From NCBI GenBank assembly GCA_022827195.1, contig JAJDTL010000030.1, positions 169,574-233,573 of the forward strand: a stretch of DNA of 64,000 nucleotides. The letters run 5' to 3'. Positions 53,191 to 59,602 of this stretch are shown piece by piece (the first letter of the stretch is position 1; every line of letters begins with the position of its first letter). A program made the position numbers and the translations under genes. The stretch is from Caldilineaceae bacterium. Its GTDB lineage: Bacteria; Chloroflexota; Anaerolineae; Caldilineales; Caldilineaceae. The notes under the pieces were generated by a model that had not been told where the DNA came from, did no database searches, and saw nothing but the letters and a program-made list of their open reading frames with translations.

Positions 53191-54648
53191 CTAGCGCAGG
53201 ATGAAGCCGCCGCCAGAGCGGTAGCTGTTGGAGGCGCCCCAACCGTAGTCCTCGCGTTCGTAGGCCGGGGGTTTGCTCATGCCGCCGATAAATTTGGAGG
53301 GGATGGACATGATGCCGTAGCGGAGGGCGTCGTAGGTGTCGTCGCCGCCTTCGCCGTATTGGTTGACGTTGGTTTTGAGCACATCTTCGGGGTTGGCGGG
53401 GTCGTGCAGGAGTTCGGTGAGACATTCGATGAGGCGGGTGCAGTTTGTGGTGATGAAGAGTGAGGGTAGGAGTCCTCTTTCGGGGTCGCCGAGGCGGGTG
53501 CGGATTTCGTTGGCGCCCTGGATGCGGTCGGTGACGGCGGCTTTGAGGTAAAGGCCTTCATCGGCGTAGCGGTCGGCGATGGTGCGATCTGTGTGGCGGG
53601 AGAAGACGTCGGGGCCGGCGCGCGGGTCGCACAGGGGTGTTTCATCGACGTTATTGCGTTCGAGCATTGTTTTGACGGCGGCGGCGTGGTCCTGTGGGAA
53701 GGCGCCGGCGCGGAGGTATTCGTCGAGGACGTAGACATTGCCGTCGTCGTCCTTGGCTAAGAGGAGGAAGACGGTTGGGTGGTTGTAACCGTGGTCGACT
53801 CCGAGCCAGTGGACCCATTCGGGGTGTGTTTGGAAGGGTTCGATGACGTGGTATTGGTAGCGGAAGTTAGAGAAGTACTGTCCGGCGCTGATGTCCCAGT
53901 CGCCGTAGCGGTGGGCGCGCAGTTTCCAACCGATATTTTCTTCGAGTTTGCGGCGGTAGTCGGGGTCGATCATAGCGTTGTCGTCGATGGTGGCGGGGAT
54001 GAAGCGGGTGTCGGTCTCAGACTGCTGGCGGTGGGGTACGACGAAGCGTTTCTTGTACCAGGTGTGGCCGATGCCGCCGGGGTTGGCGGTGGAGTAGATA
54101 CGGGGGCGGAAGTTCTTGCTGGTGCGGTTGGCGTCGCGCAGGGCGCGGTATTTGGATTCGGTGAGGGTGGTTGTCTCTTCGATGAGGATGACGTCGTATT
54201 CGAGGCCGAGGAATTGGTCGATGTCTTTTACGGAGCGGATGTGGCCGACTTGGATGCGAGAGCCGTTGGGGAAAGTGAGCATGCCGGTGGAGGCGTTATA
54301 CCGGTGAGGGATAAAGCGGAGGAGGTTGCGTCTCAGGTCGTCGAACTGTTCGCGGGCCTGTTTGGATTGGAGGCGTAGGTAGAGGCATTTGAGGCCTGGG
54401 AGGCGCTGGCAGTCGTCGAGGGCGAGCTGGGCGAAGGCGGCGTGGGACTTGCCGGGTCCGCGTGCGCCGCCGAAGCCGATTTGGGTGGGGCCGCCGGGCA
54501 GGTCGCAGGCGCGTGCGGCGGCGTGGAAGAGGAGTTGCTTGGGCTGGGGGATGTAGCGGGCGCGCAGGAAGTTATGGATCTGGTCGGGCGGGCAGTTGAG
54601 TTTGCGCGCGCGTCTGGCGAAGGGAACGAATTTAGCAAGGGTCGTCAT
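53191..54648 (-). CDS. Phage terminase large subunit
   Basis: A 485-aa terminase ATPase/nuclease. The start chosen is the ATG at 54648 (MTTLAKFVPF), with AAGAGGAAAA upstream. Walker A-like GGARGPGKS is at residues 60-68, Walker B YDVILIEE is at 151-158 and the coupling motif is IYSTANPGG. The C-terminal RNase-H-like nuclease has VHWLGVDHGYNHPTVFLLLA with Asp284, DPRAGPDVFSRH and a late GDDTYDALRYG. It would pack DNA into a procapsid. No portal, capsid or tail gene lies downstream, so it is an orphan or the remains of a degraded prophage or satellite. It overlaps the small upstream gene by 17 bp, a normal terminase arrangement. Confidence 0.88.
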   Translation of the reverse strand: MTTLAKFVPFARRARKLNCPPDQIHNFLRARYIPQPKQLLFHAAARACDLPGGPTQIGFGGARGPGKSHAAFAQLALDDCQRLPGLKCLYLRLQSKQAREQFDDLRRNLLRFIPHRYNASTGMLTFPNGSRIQVGHIRSVKDIDQFLGLEYDVILIEETTTLTESKYRALRDANRTSKNFRPRIYSTANPGGIGHTWYKKRFVVPHRQQSETDTRFIPATIDDNAMIDPDYRRKLEENIGWKLRAHRYGDWDISAGQYFSNFRYQYHVIEPFQTHPEWVHWLGVDHGYNHPTVFLLLAKDDDGNVYVLDEYLRAGAFPQDHAAAVKTMLERNNVDETPLCDPRAGPDVFSRHTDRTIADRYADEGLYLKAAVTDRIQGANEIRTRLGDPERGLLPSLFITTNCTRLIECLTELLHDPANPEDVLKTNVNQYGEGGDDTYDALRYGIMSIPSKFIGGMSKPPAYEREDYGWGASNSYRSGGGFILR

Positions 54649-55168
54649 TGTTTTCCTCTTCGGTCGCGTAGGTATCGAGCAGTTTTTCTGCCTGTTCGTA
54701 CCGGTCGGGGAAATTGATTGCGTCGGGTTCTTCTGTCTTTGGTCGGGTTGGCAACTCGAGGCGCTCTTGTTCAAGTAGTCTGTGATAAAGTGAACGGAGG
54801 GTCGGGAGTAGGGCGCGAGCTTCTTCGACCGTGAGGTTTTCGAGGTCGGCTCGGTCGACAACGCTGCCGAAGACGGTGATTATTTTGTTCATATGGTCGA
54901 GGCGTCGTTGGCGGGCGACGGCGGCGCGGGCGGTATCGTCTTCGCGTTGTGCCTGGTCGAAGGCGAGGGCGCGTTCTTCCCAGCGCCATTCCTTTGCCTT
55001 GGCTTTGGCCGTTTTTGAGGGATACCCGCTGCTGTCGGTCCATTCGCGGTAGGCTCTGGAGAGGCTGCGGGAAGGACCTTGTTCGCGGTAGATCTGGAAG
55101 CGGGCGTGCCAGTCGAAGGGTTCGTCCTGCATCCGGTCCCAGGGATTTGGTACTTGTGTGTCTGTCAT
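54632..55168 (-). CDS. Terminase small subunit-like protein
   Basis: A 178-aa hydrophilic, charged protein directly upstream of the large subunit and overlapping it by 17 bp. The start chosen is the ATG at 55168 (MTDTQVPNPWDRMQDE); an ATG at 55189 is possible. Residues 35-75 (SRSLSRAYREWTDSSGYPSK, then EWRWEERALAFDQA) resemble the DNA-binding helical part of small terminase-like phage proteins with the common 'W-W-ERA-AFD' pattern. Residues 90-150 are helical with conserved-looking Leu spacing (NLTVEEARALLPTLRSLYHR). It would recognise the packaging site. Identification is mainly from position and the W-rich motif. Confidence 0.65.
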   Translation of the reverse strand: MTDTQVPNPWDRMQDEPFDWHARFQIYREQGPSRSLSRAYREWTDSSGYPSKTAKAKAKEWRWEERALAFDQAQREDDTARAAVARQRRLDHMNKIITVFGSVVDRADLENLTVEEARALLPTLRSLYHRLLEQERLELPTRPKTEEPDAINFPDRYEQAEKLLDTYATEEENNDDPC

Positions 55169-55230
55169 AACGGCAGTGATGCTCCTCATTTGCAAAGGGA
55201 CCGAAGTCCTCGCGATTTTGGCGTGAAAGT

Positions 55231-55280
55231 GGGACATATGTCCCCAAATGTCCCCAAATGTCCCCAAATGTCGCGGGAGA
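55231..55280 (-). repeat. Phased decamer array d with palindrome
   Basis: On the minus strand three units GACATTTGGG are followed by GGGACATATGTCCC, a palindrome; on the plus strand it reads GGGACATATG then TCCCCAAATG three times with exact 10-bp period. A box CGCGAAAAAAATCTCCCGCG precedes it. Order and spacing match arrays b and c at 9.4 and 9.6 kb. It sits 60 bp upstream of the terminase small-subunit gene. Confidence 0.8.
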
Positions 55281-55350
55281 TTTTTTTCGCGAGGGGGTGT
55301 AGGGTGCAGGGATGGGTGTTGTTTAGGGCGGAATCTGGCGGTAGGAAATG

Positions 55351-55583
55351 CATGATATTTACAGAATAGCAGGTGCTGCGGCCATTTGCACTGGAATGCG
55401 GGAAATTGGGTGTTGGCGTCGGATGGGAAGGCATGATGGATACAGAGTAGCAGGTGCTGCGGCCATTTGCACTGGATAGCGGGAAATTGGGTATTGGCGT
55501 CGGGTGGAAAGGCATGATGGTTATAGAGTAGCAGGTGCTGCGGCCATTTGCACTGGATTGCGGGAAACTGGGTGTTGGGGAGG
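55351..55583 (+). repeat. Tandem 81-bp repeat array A (three copies)
   Basis: Three head-to-tail units start at 55351, 55432 and 55513, each with CATGATRTTTACAGARTAGC or close variants, then AGGTGCTGCGGCCATTTGCA, CTGGA..GCGGGAAA.TGGG and a G-rich end. The period is exactly 81 bp and similarity is about 90%. Array B follows at once with nearly the same period. Confidence 0.9.
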
Positions 55584-55585
55584 AT

Positions 55586-55800
55586 TGTCTGAACTGTGAT
55601 TTATCTGATTTGTGTGATTTGCAGGATGAGCGGACGTGGAGGAAGAGGGGCGATGGCTGGGGGGGTGTCTGAACTGCAGCTTATCTGATCTGTGTGATTT
55701 GCGGGATGAGCTGACGTGGAAGGTGGGGGACGTAGGCTGGAGGGGGTTGTCTGAACTGCAGTTTATCTGATTTGTGTGATTTTCAGGATGAGATTTCGTG
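55586..55800 (+). repeat. Tandem ~81-bp repeat array B (three copies of the TCTGATTTGTGTGA unit)
   Basis: Units start at 55586, 55666 and 55748 (periods 80 and 82 bp), each with TGTCTGAACTG.RNTTATC, then TGATYTGTGTGATTTGC and RGGATGAG. Inverted single copies occur at 8105-8142 and 10030-10068. The unit is therefore a dispersed repeat that here became tandem. Confidence 0.88.
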
Positions 55801-56055
55801 GTATGGTTGGCCCCCATTCGTTAGACCACGAAATGGGAAGAGTAAGGTGCATGCAGCCGGATGCGGCTGGTTTTGATCGGCAACTATGCGCAGTGCAGTG
55901 AGATGTGAGCTGCCACCCCACTGCAAGACACGCCTAGGGGGGCTGATCGAGTTGCCTTTTGAACCCGATCCCCTGCAAGCAAAAGCGCAAAGTGATGTCG
56001 TCCATTATCGGTGAAATCATCCTGATGATCTTGCACATTTTCCGGGGTTACACCA

Positions 56056-56316
56056 TTAGGGACCTCCTACTCCTTTCTTCTCTGTGTGGCTGGTGGCGCG
56101 ACCGGCGGCGGCCGCTATGGGAATGCCGGCGGCGGCGGCTCTGTTCAGTGCGTCGGTGCGCATAATCTCGCTGGCCGGCCTGTTCAAGCGCCGTGACAGC
56201 TCCTTTATGGCTGCGTGCTCGGCGGCTGTCAACACAATTCGGATCGCTTTAGTCTTGGCCTCTTCCGGCGGCAAAGGCGGTCTGCCCATTCGCTTCCCGC
56301 TTGCGGTCGTTCTCAT
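56056..56316 (-). CDS. Small basic ribbon-helix-helix-like protein
   Basis: An 86-aa protein. The start is the ATG at 56316 (MRTTASGKRMGRPPLPPEEA) with AGGAGAGCTGAA as ribosome site. The segment RMGRPPLPPEEAKTKAIRIVL is a common N-terminus of small plasmid or phage RHH/Arc-MetJ-like regulators and MobC-like proteins. It is followed by TAAEHAAIKELSRRLNRPAS, a helix-turn-helix-like pair, and EIMRTDALNRAA. It probably binds DNA and regulates the operon or takes part in mobilisation. It is the last gene of a three-gene unit (2 bp after the middle gene). Confidence 0.65.
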   Translation of the reverse strand: MRTTASGKRMGRPPLPPEEAKTKAIRIVLTAAEHAAIKELSRRLNRPASEIMRTDALNRAAAAGIPIAAAAGRATSHTEKKGVGGP

Positions 56317-56317
56317 T

Positions 56318-56626
56318 TCAGCTCTCCTTTCCGAGCTGCTGTTGTTCGTCTTGGCCGGGCATGAAGTCCATAAACTGCGCTGCAATCGCTTTGTTCGGTT
56401 CTACCGGCCGTGTGCAGCTCTCGACGGCGTCCATCGCGGCCGGCGCCTCCTGGAAGCTGTTGCCGCGGCTAAGTTCGGCGGCGGTTTCTCTGTCATGGAC
56501 GACGAATCGCCATAGGCTGCTGCCGCGCTGCTCCGACACAATGGCGGCGCGTCCTCCTGGAGGCTGTGGCGCGAAATAGTAGTCCTTGCGCGTCATTGGC
56601 CATGAAGTACCGGCCGGCCAGCTCAC
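56318..56626 (-). CDS. Small hypothetical protein of the passenger operon
   Basis: A 102-aa protein with no recognised family. It starts at GTG 56626, overlapping the stop of the upstream coiled-coil gene by four bases (GTGA), and ends 2 bp before the RHH-like gene. This tight coupling is the main evidence for reality. It is hydrophilic; GGRAAIVSEQRGSSLWRFVV and HDRETAAELSRGNSFQEAPA suggest two beta strands followed by a helix, and the C-terminus (MDFMPGQDEQQQLGKES) is Gln-rich. An internal ATG at 56596 (MTRKDYYF) is another possible start. Function is unknown. Confidence 0.55.
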   Translation of the reverse strand: MSWPAGTSWPMTRKDYYFAPQPPGGRAAIVSEQRGSSLWRFVVHDRETAAELSRGNSFQEAPAAMDAVESCTRPVEPNKAIAAQFMDFMPGQDEQQQLGKES

Positions 56627-56961
56627 TCTGCGGCGGTCCTGGGGGGCGCCGGTTTGTCTCCTGCGTGCGCCGGCGGGTGCGCCTGGGCCACGTGTCCCTG
56701 CACTGACGCTAACAGAAAGCGCACTTCCTGGTGCAAGCTGCCGATTTGCTGGTTCATGCTGTCGATTTGCCGTTGGGTGCTGTCGATCTGCCGTTGCGTG
56801 TTGTCGATTTGCCGTTGGGTGCGGTCCTGTCGTTCGCCCAGCCGTGCAATCAGTTCGGTGTTGGCCTTGATTACTTCCCGGTTGGCGGCGATCTGTTCGG
56901 TGTTTCGGTCCTGGATGCGTTCGATTCGATCGAGCCGGTCGCTGCGACCGTTGTCTGCCAT
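56623..56961 (-). CDS. Coiled-coil protein with heptad-phased repeats
   Basis: A 112-aa, strongly helical protein. After MADNGRSDRLDRIERIQDRN it has repeated heptads: DRTQRQI, DNTQRQI, DSTQRQI, DSMNQQI, GSLHQEV (residues about 47-81), so Ile/Val recurs every seven residues as in a parallel coiled coil. The remainder, VRFLLASVQGHVAQAHPPAH, ends in a Pro/Ala-rich tail. It is the first gene of a three-gene unit and starts with an ATG next to GGAGC. The DNA repeats coding for the heptads are near-identical 21-bp units, a signature of recent slippage. Function is unknown; an oligomerisation or adaptor role is inferred. Confidence 0.7.
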   Translation of the reverse strand: MADNGRSDRLDRIERIQDRNTEQIAANREVIKANTELIARLGERQDRTQRQIDNTQRQIDSTQRQIDSMNQQIGSLHQEVRFLLASVQGHVAQAHPPAHAGDKPAPPRTAAE

Positions 56962-57252
56962 GTTTGCTCCTAACGGGTGGTCCGGTCTGGCCGCGGAGGA
57001 TCGGGCGGCGGGTCGTCGTTTAACCGGCTTATGTAGTCGATCTCTGAAGCTGCGCTGTCAATTCGCTTATCGGTCTGACGGCACTCTGATGCGACAGCTG
57101 CGCGCTTGCGCTGGTGCGGCCGTCGGCGTGGGCCTGGGTGCGTTGCTGTGCTGGCGTAGGCGCTGGAGATGAGGTCTTTCTCCTCTGTCCGGCGAGGCTC
57201 CGCGGGTGACCGTCCGGCGGGACCTCATTGTGTGCGCGGGTACTACACTATT

Positions 57253-57281
57253 ATTGTACAAAATAAGTCGGGAAAGGGCAA
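57253..57281 (-). promoter_or_regulatory. Candidate promoter for the three-gene passenger unit
   Basis: On the minus strand TTGCCC and TACAAT are separated by 17 nt. An inverted repeat (GTACtacactattattGTAC) overlaps the -10 and could be an operator for the RHH-like protein. A leader of about 280 nt would precede the coiled-coil gene. A 70-codon open stretch there lacks a start codon. Confidence 0.4.
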
Positions 57282-57396
57282 TTTCGCATACCGGAAAGTC
57301 GGCTTGCTCTCCTCCTGAGCAGCCCGAAGGGGACCGTCGCGATCCCGATCGCGAGTTCGTTCAGAAGCGCTCTCGGTGCCTTCGGCGTCCGGCCGG

Positions 57397-57615
57397 GGCC
57401 GCGCTCTCGACAACGTCTTCTGTGAAGGCCTATGGCGCAGCGTCAAGTAGGAAAAGATCTATTTCAACCAGTATGACACGGTCCGTATGCTGTTGGCCGG
57501 GCTGACCGCCTATTTCGACTTCTACAACCATGAACGACCGCATCAGAGTCTCAACTACCGCACGCCGGCGGAAGAGCAGTTCGTGCTCTGTTCGGAGCCG
57601 GCCGCTTTCGTCTGA
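57397..57615 (+). pseudogene. 3' remnant of IS3-family transposase orfB
   Basis: The last 73 codons of an OrfB nearly identical to that at 62070-62924: GRALDNVFCEGLWRSVK, then an in-frame TAG, EKIYFNQYDTVRMLLAGLTA, YFDFYNHERPHQSLNYRTPA and EEQFVLCSEPAAFV. The catalytic Glu segment is kept but the D-D part is missing. It sits just inside the right boundary of the R-end-bounded segment. Confidence 0.9.
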
Positions 57616-57799
57616 ATGCACCCTAATATTCTCATTTCGTGGTCTAACGATTTTGGCTCACAATAGCTACTGGAACTGCTCGATGACGTGCAGTGGACTA
57701 TGAGAACCGCTGAGTAATTTCCTTTTGGGAAGTGGAAACAGGTTGATCGACGCGCCGAGAGCGAATCAATGCGTGAAGCACTTGGGGGTAGGTCACCCA

Positions 57800-57890
57800 C
57801 CAGGGCGGGAAATCCGGCGAAAATCGGCTGTTTTCCCGGCGGTCGGCGGCAAAGTGGGGAAAGTGGGGGAAGACGTCCCGCCGCGAGGCC
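57800..57890 (+). repeat. Diverged phased-repeat element e
   Basis: A box CCGGCGAAAATCGGCTGTTT precedes two head-to-tail AAAGTGGGG units (9-bp period, 57851-57868) and then GGGAAGACGTCCC, a near palindrome, followed by GCCGCGAGG. The order box, short units, palindrome and GCG tail is that of arrays b, c and d, with different letters. Confidence 0.5.
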
Positions 57891-57991
57891 CTGAGAGGCC
57901 CGTAGCGCGATCTGGAGGGGGGTGAGTCATACCGTATCTCCCGCATTTTGGGGCCTGCGGTTGGCGTGCTCCATTATTATCCGGAGTGAAA

Positions 57992-58186
57992 ATGCTACAG
58001 CATCACCGTATTCTGAAGGATTGGCGCTTCGCGTTGATGTCGGGATTGATGGGCATAATCGTCCCAGCTGTCATTCATTTGCTTCCCCCGCCGTTTCACA
58101 TTCCATTCAACCGGGGGATTCCGTTGGGTTGGGGGGCAGGCGTTTTGACTGTCTGGACACTCGCGCGGTTCCGTTTTCGCAGATAG
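57992..58186 (+). CDS. Small membrane protein (two predicted helices)
   Basis: A 64-aa protein. The start is the ATG at 57992 (MLQHHRILKDWRFALMS), with GGAG about 6 nt upstream. It has two hydrophobic segments (FALMSGLMGIIVPAVIHLL, then PLGWGAGVLTVWTLARF) around a Pro-rich loop, and ends in a basic tail (RFRFRR). The family is not recognised. It is the first of a short series of tiny membrane-protein genes on the same strand (57992-59054), which makes chance unlikely and suggests a unit such as a phage or satellite holin-like or accessory set; that is only inference. Confidence 0.5.
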   Translation: MLQHHRILKDWRFALMSGLMGIIVPAVIHLLPPPFHIPFNRGIPLGWGAGVLTVWTLARFRFRR

Positions 58187-58243
58187 AGATTATGGGCAAA
58201 CGCCCCCCGGACGCCGCGGACGACCAAGTCGCAGGAGGGACCC

Positions 58244-58477
58244 ATGCCCGCGATTCCGATTGTTGAGGGGATGCTTGACGGCGACATTGGAGCCATTTTT
58301 TGCGGCTTGGTCCCCTTTTTTCTAGTGGTCTGGTTGATCATACGCGTCTACATACTCCCTGCCAGGAAATGGAATCCCCCCGAAGGGCAGAAAGAGCGGA
58401 CCTATTTCTATCGGAAAAAGCAGGCCGAGGAAGAAAATGAACCGCGCGAACTGGACGAGGAAACGCGGAGCACATGA
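58244..58477 (+). CDS. Small single-span membrane protein
   Basis: A 77-aa protein with an excellent AGGAGG box at 58233-58238. Residues 11-37 (LDGDIGAIFCGLVPFFLVVW, then LIIRVYIL) form one long membrane span. The hydrophilic, strongly charged C-terminus follows (WNPPEGQKERTYFYRKKQAE, EENEPRELDEETRST), presumably cytoplasmic. No family was recognised. Its stop overlaps the next start (ATGA). Confidence 0.6.
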   Translation: MPAIPIVEGMLDGDIGAIFCGLVPFFLVVWLIIRVYILPARKWNPPEGQKERTYFYRKKQAEEENEPRELDEETRST

Positions 58478-58686
58478 CAAGAAGCCGCGGCAGCCGACAC
58501 CATGCGCAGCTGAACCAGGCCCGCTGGCTACGGGTCCCCGTTAAGTTCTGCATCGAGACGGCAAGCGGTACTCGAAACCACGCAATTTTGCCTAATTTTT
58601 CTGAATTCGGAGTATGTGAGCACCTTATCAAACTGGTTGAATGGAAGTTCTCAAACAAGAATTCTCCGGCACAGAAAGGTGCTTAG
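58474..58686 (+). CDS. Possible small gene coupled to the preceding one
   Basis: A 70-codon frame that begins with ATGA overlapping the stop of 58244-58477. The product (MTRSRGSRHHAQLNQARWLR, VPVKFCIETASGTRNHAILP, ...) has no recognised family and its composition is not distinctive. The four-base overlap is its only support, so it may be fortuitous. Confidence 0.25.
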   Translation: MTRSRGSRHHAQLNQARWLRVPVKFCIETASGTRNHAILPNFSEFGVCEHLIKLVEWKFSNKNSPAQKGA

Positions 58687-58688
58687 AG

Positions 58689-58878
58689 ATGGGTACACTC
58701 AAACTGTGAGCTCGGCCCCTTCATTCCTGCAAACGGGGTCGAAGCGCGACAGATCGACCTGGGCTTTTTGCAGTCGTTCTTGCTCGGCTGGGCTGAGCCA
58801 TCAGTCGGTTTGCCACTACTCGTCGGCCCCTGCCTGGCCTACCGCCGCTTTAGCCCTGCCGGAGATAGAGAGCCATGA
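58689..58878 (+). pseudogene. Small gene broken by one-base frameshift
   Basis: From an ATG at 58689 the frame reads MGTLKL and stops. Removing one T near 58708 would join it to ELGPFIPANGVEARQIDLGF, then LQSFLLGWAEPSVGLPLLVG and PCLAYRRFSPAGDREP. This is a protein-like sequence that ends with CCATGA overlapping the next start codon by four bases. In the present sequence that downstream frame has no start codon of its own. It is either a recent single-base lesion, a sequencing error, or a programmed shift; sequence alone cannot tell. Confidence 0.5.
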
Positions 58879-59054
58879 GACACCTCGCCCTGCTGATCGC
58901 AATCGCGGCCTGTCTGATCATATTCGCATTGATCGTCGATGGGCGCGATTTTGGCTGGCCAGACCTCTTTCTGGCCCTGGTGGGTGGCCTGGTTGGCGTG
59001 CTGCTCGCTTACGTGATTGACCCGCTGGTATCCAAACGGACAATATCGGCCTGA
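58875..59054 (+). CDS. Very small membrane protein (59 aa)
   Basis: Reads MRHLALLIAIAACLIIFALI, then VDGRDFGWPDLFLALVGGLV, GVLLAYVIDPLVSKRTISA and stop. It has two clear hydrophobic helices joined by a short acidic/aromatic loop. GGAG and AGAGAG lie upstream, and its ATG overlaps the stop of the preceding frame (ATGA), consistent with coupled translation. Family is unknown. The gene ends 22 bp before a right-end IS repeat. Confidence 0.55.
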   Translation: MRHLALLIAIAACLIIFALIVDGRDFGWPDLFLALVGGLVGVLLAYVIDPLVSKRTISA

Positions 59055-59130
59055 CTGTGGCTGGAGAATTCTATGGTGAGCCCCAATCATTGGACCACGA
59101 AATGGGAAAAATAAGGGAACTATATACCTT

Positions 59131-59203
59131 ATGGCCCAAAACATGGAACTTTACGAACCTAATGGCCCAAAGTATCGAGACGAATATACTTGACGGCCCA
59201 AAA
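59131..59203 (+). repeat. Three ATGGCCCAAA boxes at 31-bp spacing
   Basis: ATGGCCCAAA at 59131, ATGGCCCAAA at 59162 and ACGGCCCAAAA at 59193 are exactly 31 bp apart with diverse spacers. Repeated boxes of this kind occur as multiple transposase-binding sites at the ends of IS21-like elements; here no matching transposase gene is present, so it would be an orphan end. Confidence 0.5.
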
Positions 59204-59217
59204 GATCGAAAATGAAA

Positions 59218-59300
59218 TGCCAAAGCTGCCCTCGGCTATAGCCACCTCGGCCTCTCTCAACCAGTTGATCACCTGCTCCGGTGAATGTCTCCTCGTGGCC
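59218..59300 (-). pseudogene. N-terminal fragment of IS3-family transposase orfA
   Basis: The minus strand reads ATRRHSPEQVINWLREAEVA, then IAEGS, the typical start of IS3-family OrfA (RRHSPEQI-INKLREAEV-LAEG), and then loses similarity next to the 31-bp repeats. It differs from the OrfA at 61772, so it comes from another element. Only about 28 codons remain. Confidence 0.75.
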
Positions 59301-59602
59301 GTATTTCCCCCCTCTCCGGCCCTATACTAACCAATGACCTGGACCAGGTTTTTGGGGGGCAGGCCAGCTTGGCGAGCAGGTTTTTGCCTTGGAGAGAGAA
59401 ATGGTTTTTGCGACGTTGGCGACTGCGCTTGTGCTGGTGCGTTTTTTCGAGTTGTTTCCTTGAACGAGGGAAATTGCTCAACTGGTTTCGGCGTAGCCAA
59501 CTAACCAGGACTTCATTCTTCTTTAACAGAATAAAGGTCGGAACAGGATGCAGATGTTCCGACCGTTGCGTTTATAGATTGTTTCTCATGTGCCTTGCTT
59601 CG
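59301..59602. other. Intergenic stretch without a visible gene
   Basis: About 300 bp between the transposase fragment and the SEC-C gene. A G-run (GTTTTTGGGGGG) and AT-richer sequence are present; no gene, promoter or terminator could be supported. It holds the region just after the SEC-C stop codon, with a stretch of pyrimidines and TTTCC repeats but no clear stem-loop. Confidence 0.4.

Larger units (their letters stand above)
55807..57660. mobile_element. Segment bounded by two inverted IS3-family right ends
   Basis: The left boundary (TTGGCCCCCATTCGTTAGAC, CACGAAATGGGAA) and the right boundary (read inward TGAGCCAAAATCGTTAGACC, ACGAAATGAGAA) are both right-end type repeats of the intact IS at 61698-62969. 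That IS has a different left end (TTGGCCCCAAAAACTGGACC). Between them lie three coupled small genes on the minus strand and only the last 73 codons of a transposase (57397-57615). The segment could have moved as a passenger-bearing unit using the intact IS transposase in trans, or it may be a rearranged IS. No target duplication was seen. Confidence 0.6.

Noticed and set aside
54649..54861. Longer start for the terminase large subunit
   Set aside because: The added residues overlap the small-subunit gene in another frame and look like a shadow; the ATG at 54648 has AAGAGGAAAA upstream.
55351..55800. CRISPR array
   Set aside because: The repeats are about 81 bp, contiguous and without unique spacers, so they are plain tandem repeats.
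55861..56010. Small plus-strand frame MRSAVRCELPPHC...
   Set aside because: About 43 codons without ribosome site or similarity, next to the IS end; not supportable.
56962..57240. Open stretch upstream of the coiled-coil gene (minus strand, ending ..DDPPPDPPRPDRTTR)
   Set aside because: It is protein-like in part but has no ATG, GTG or TTG start after the preceding stop; it is more likely leader DNA.
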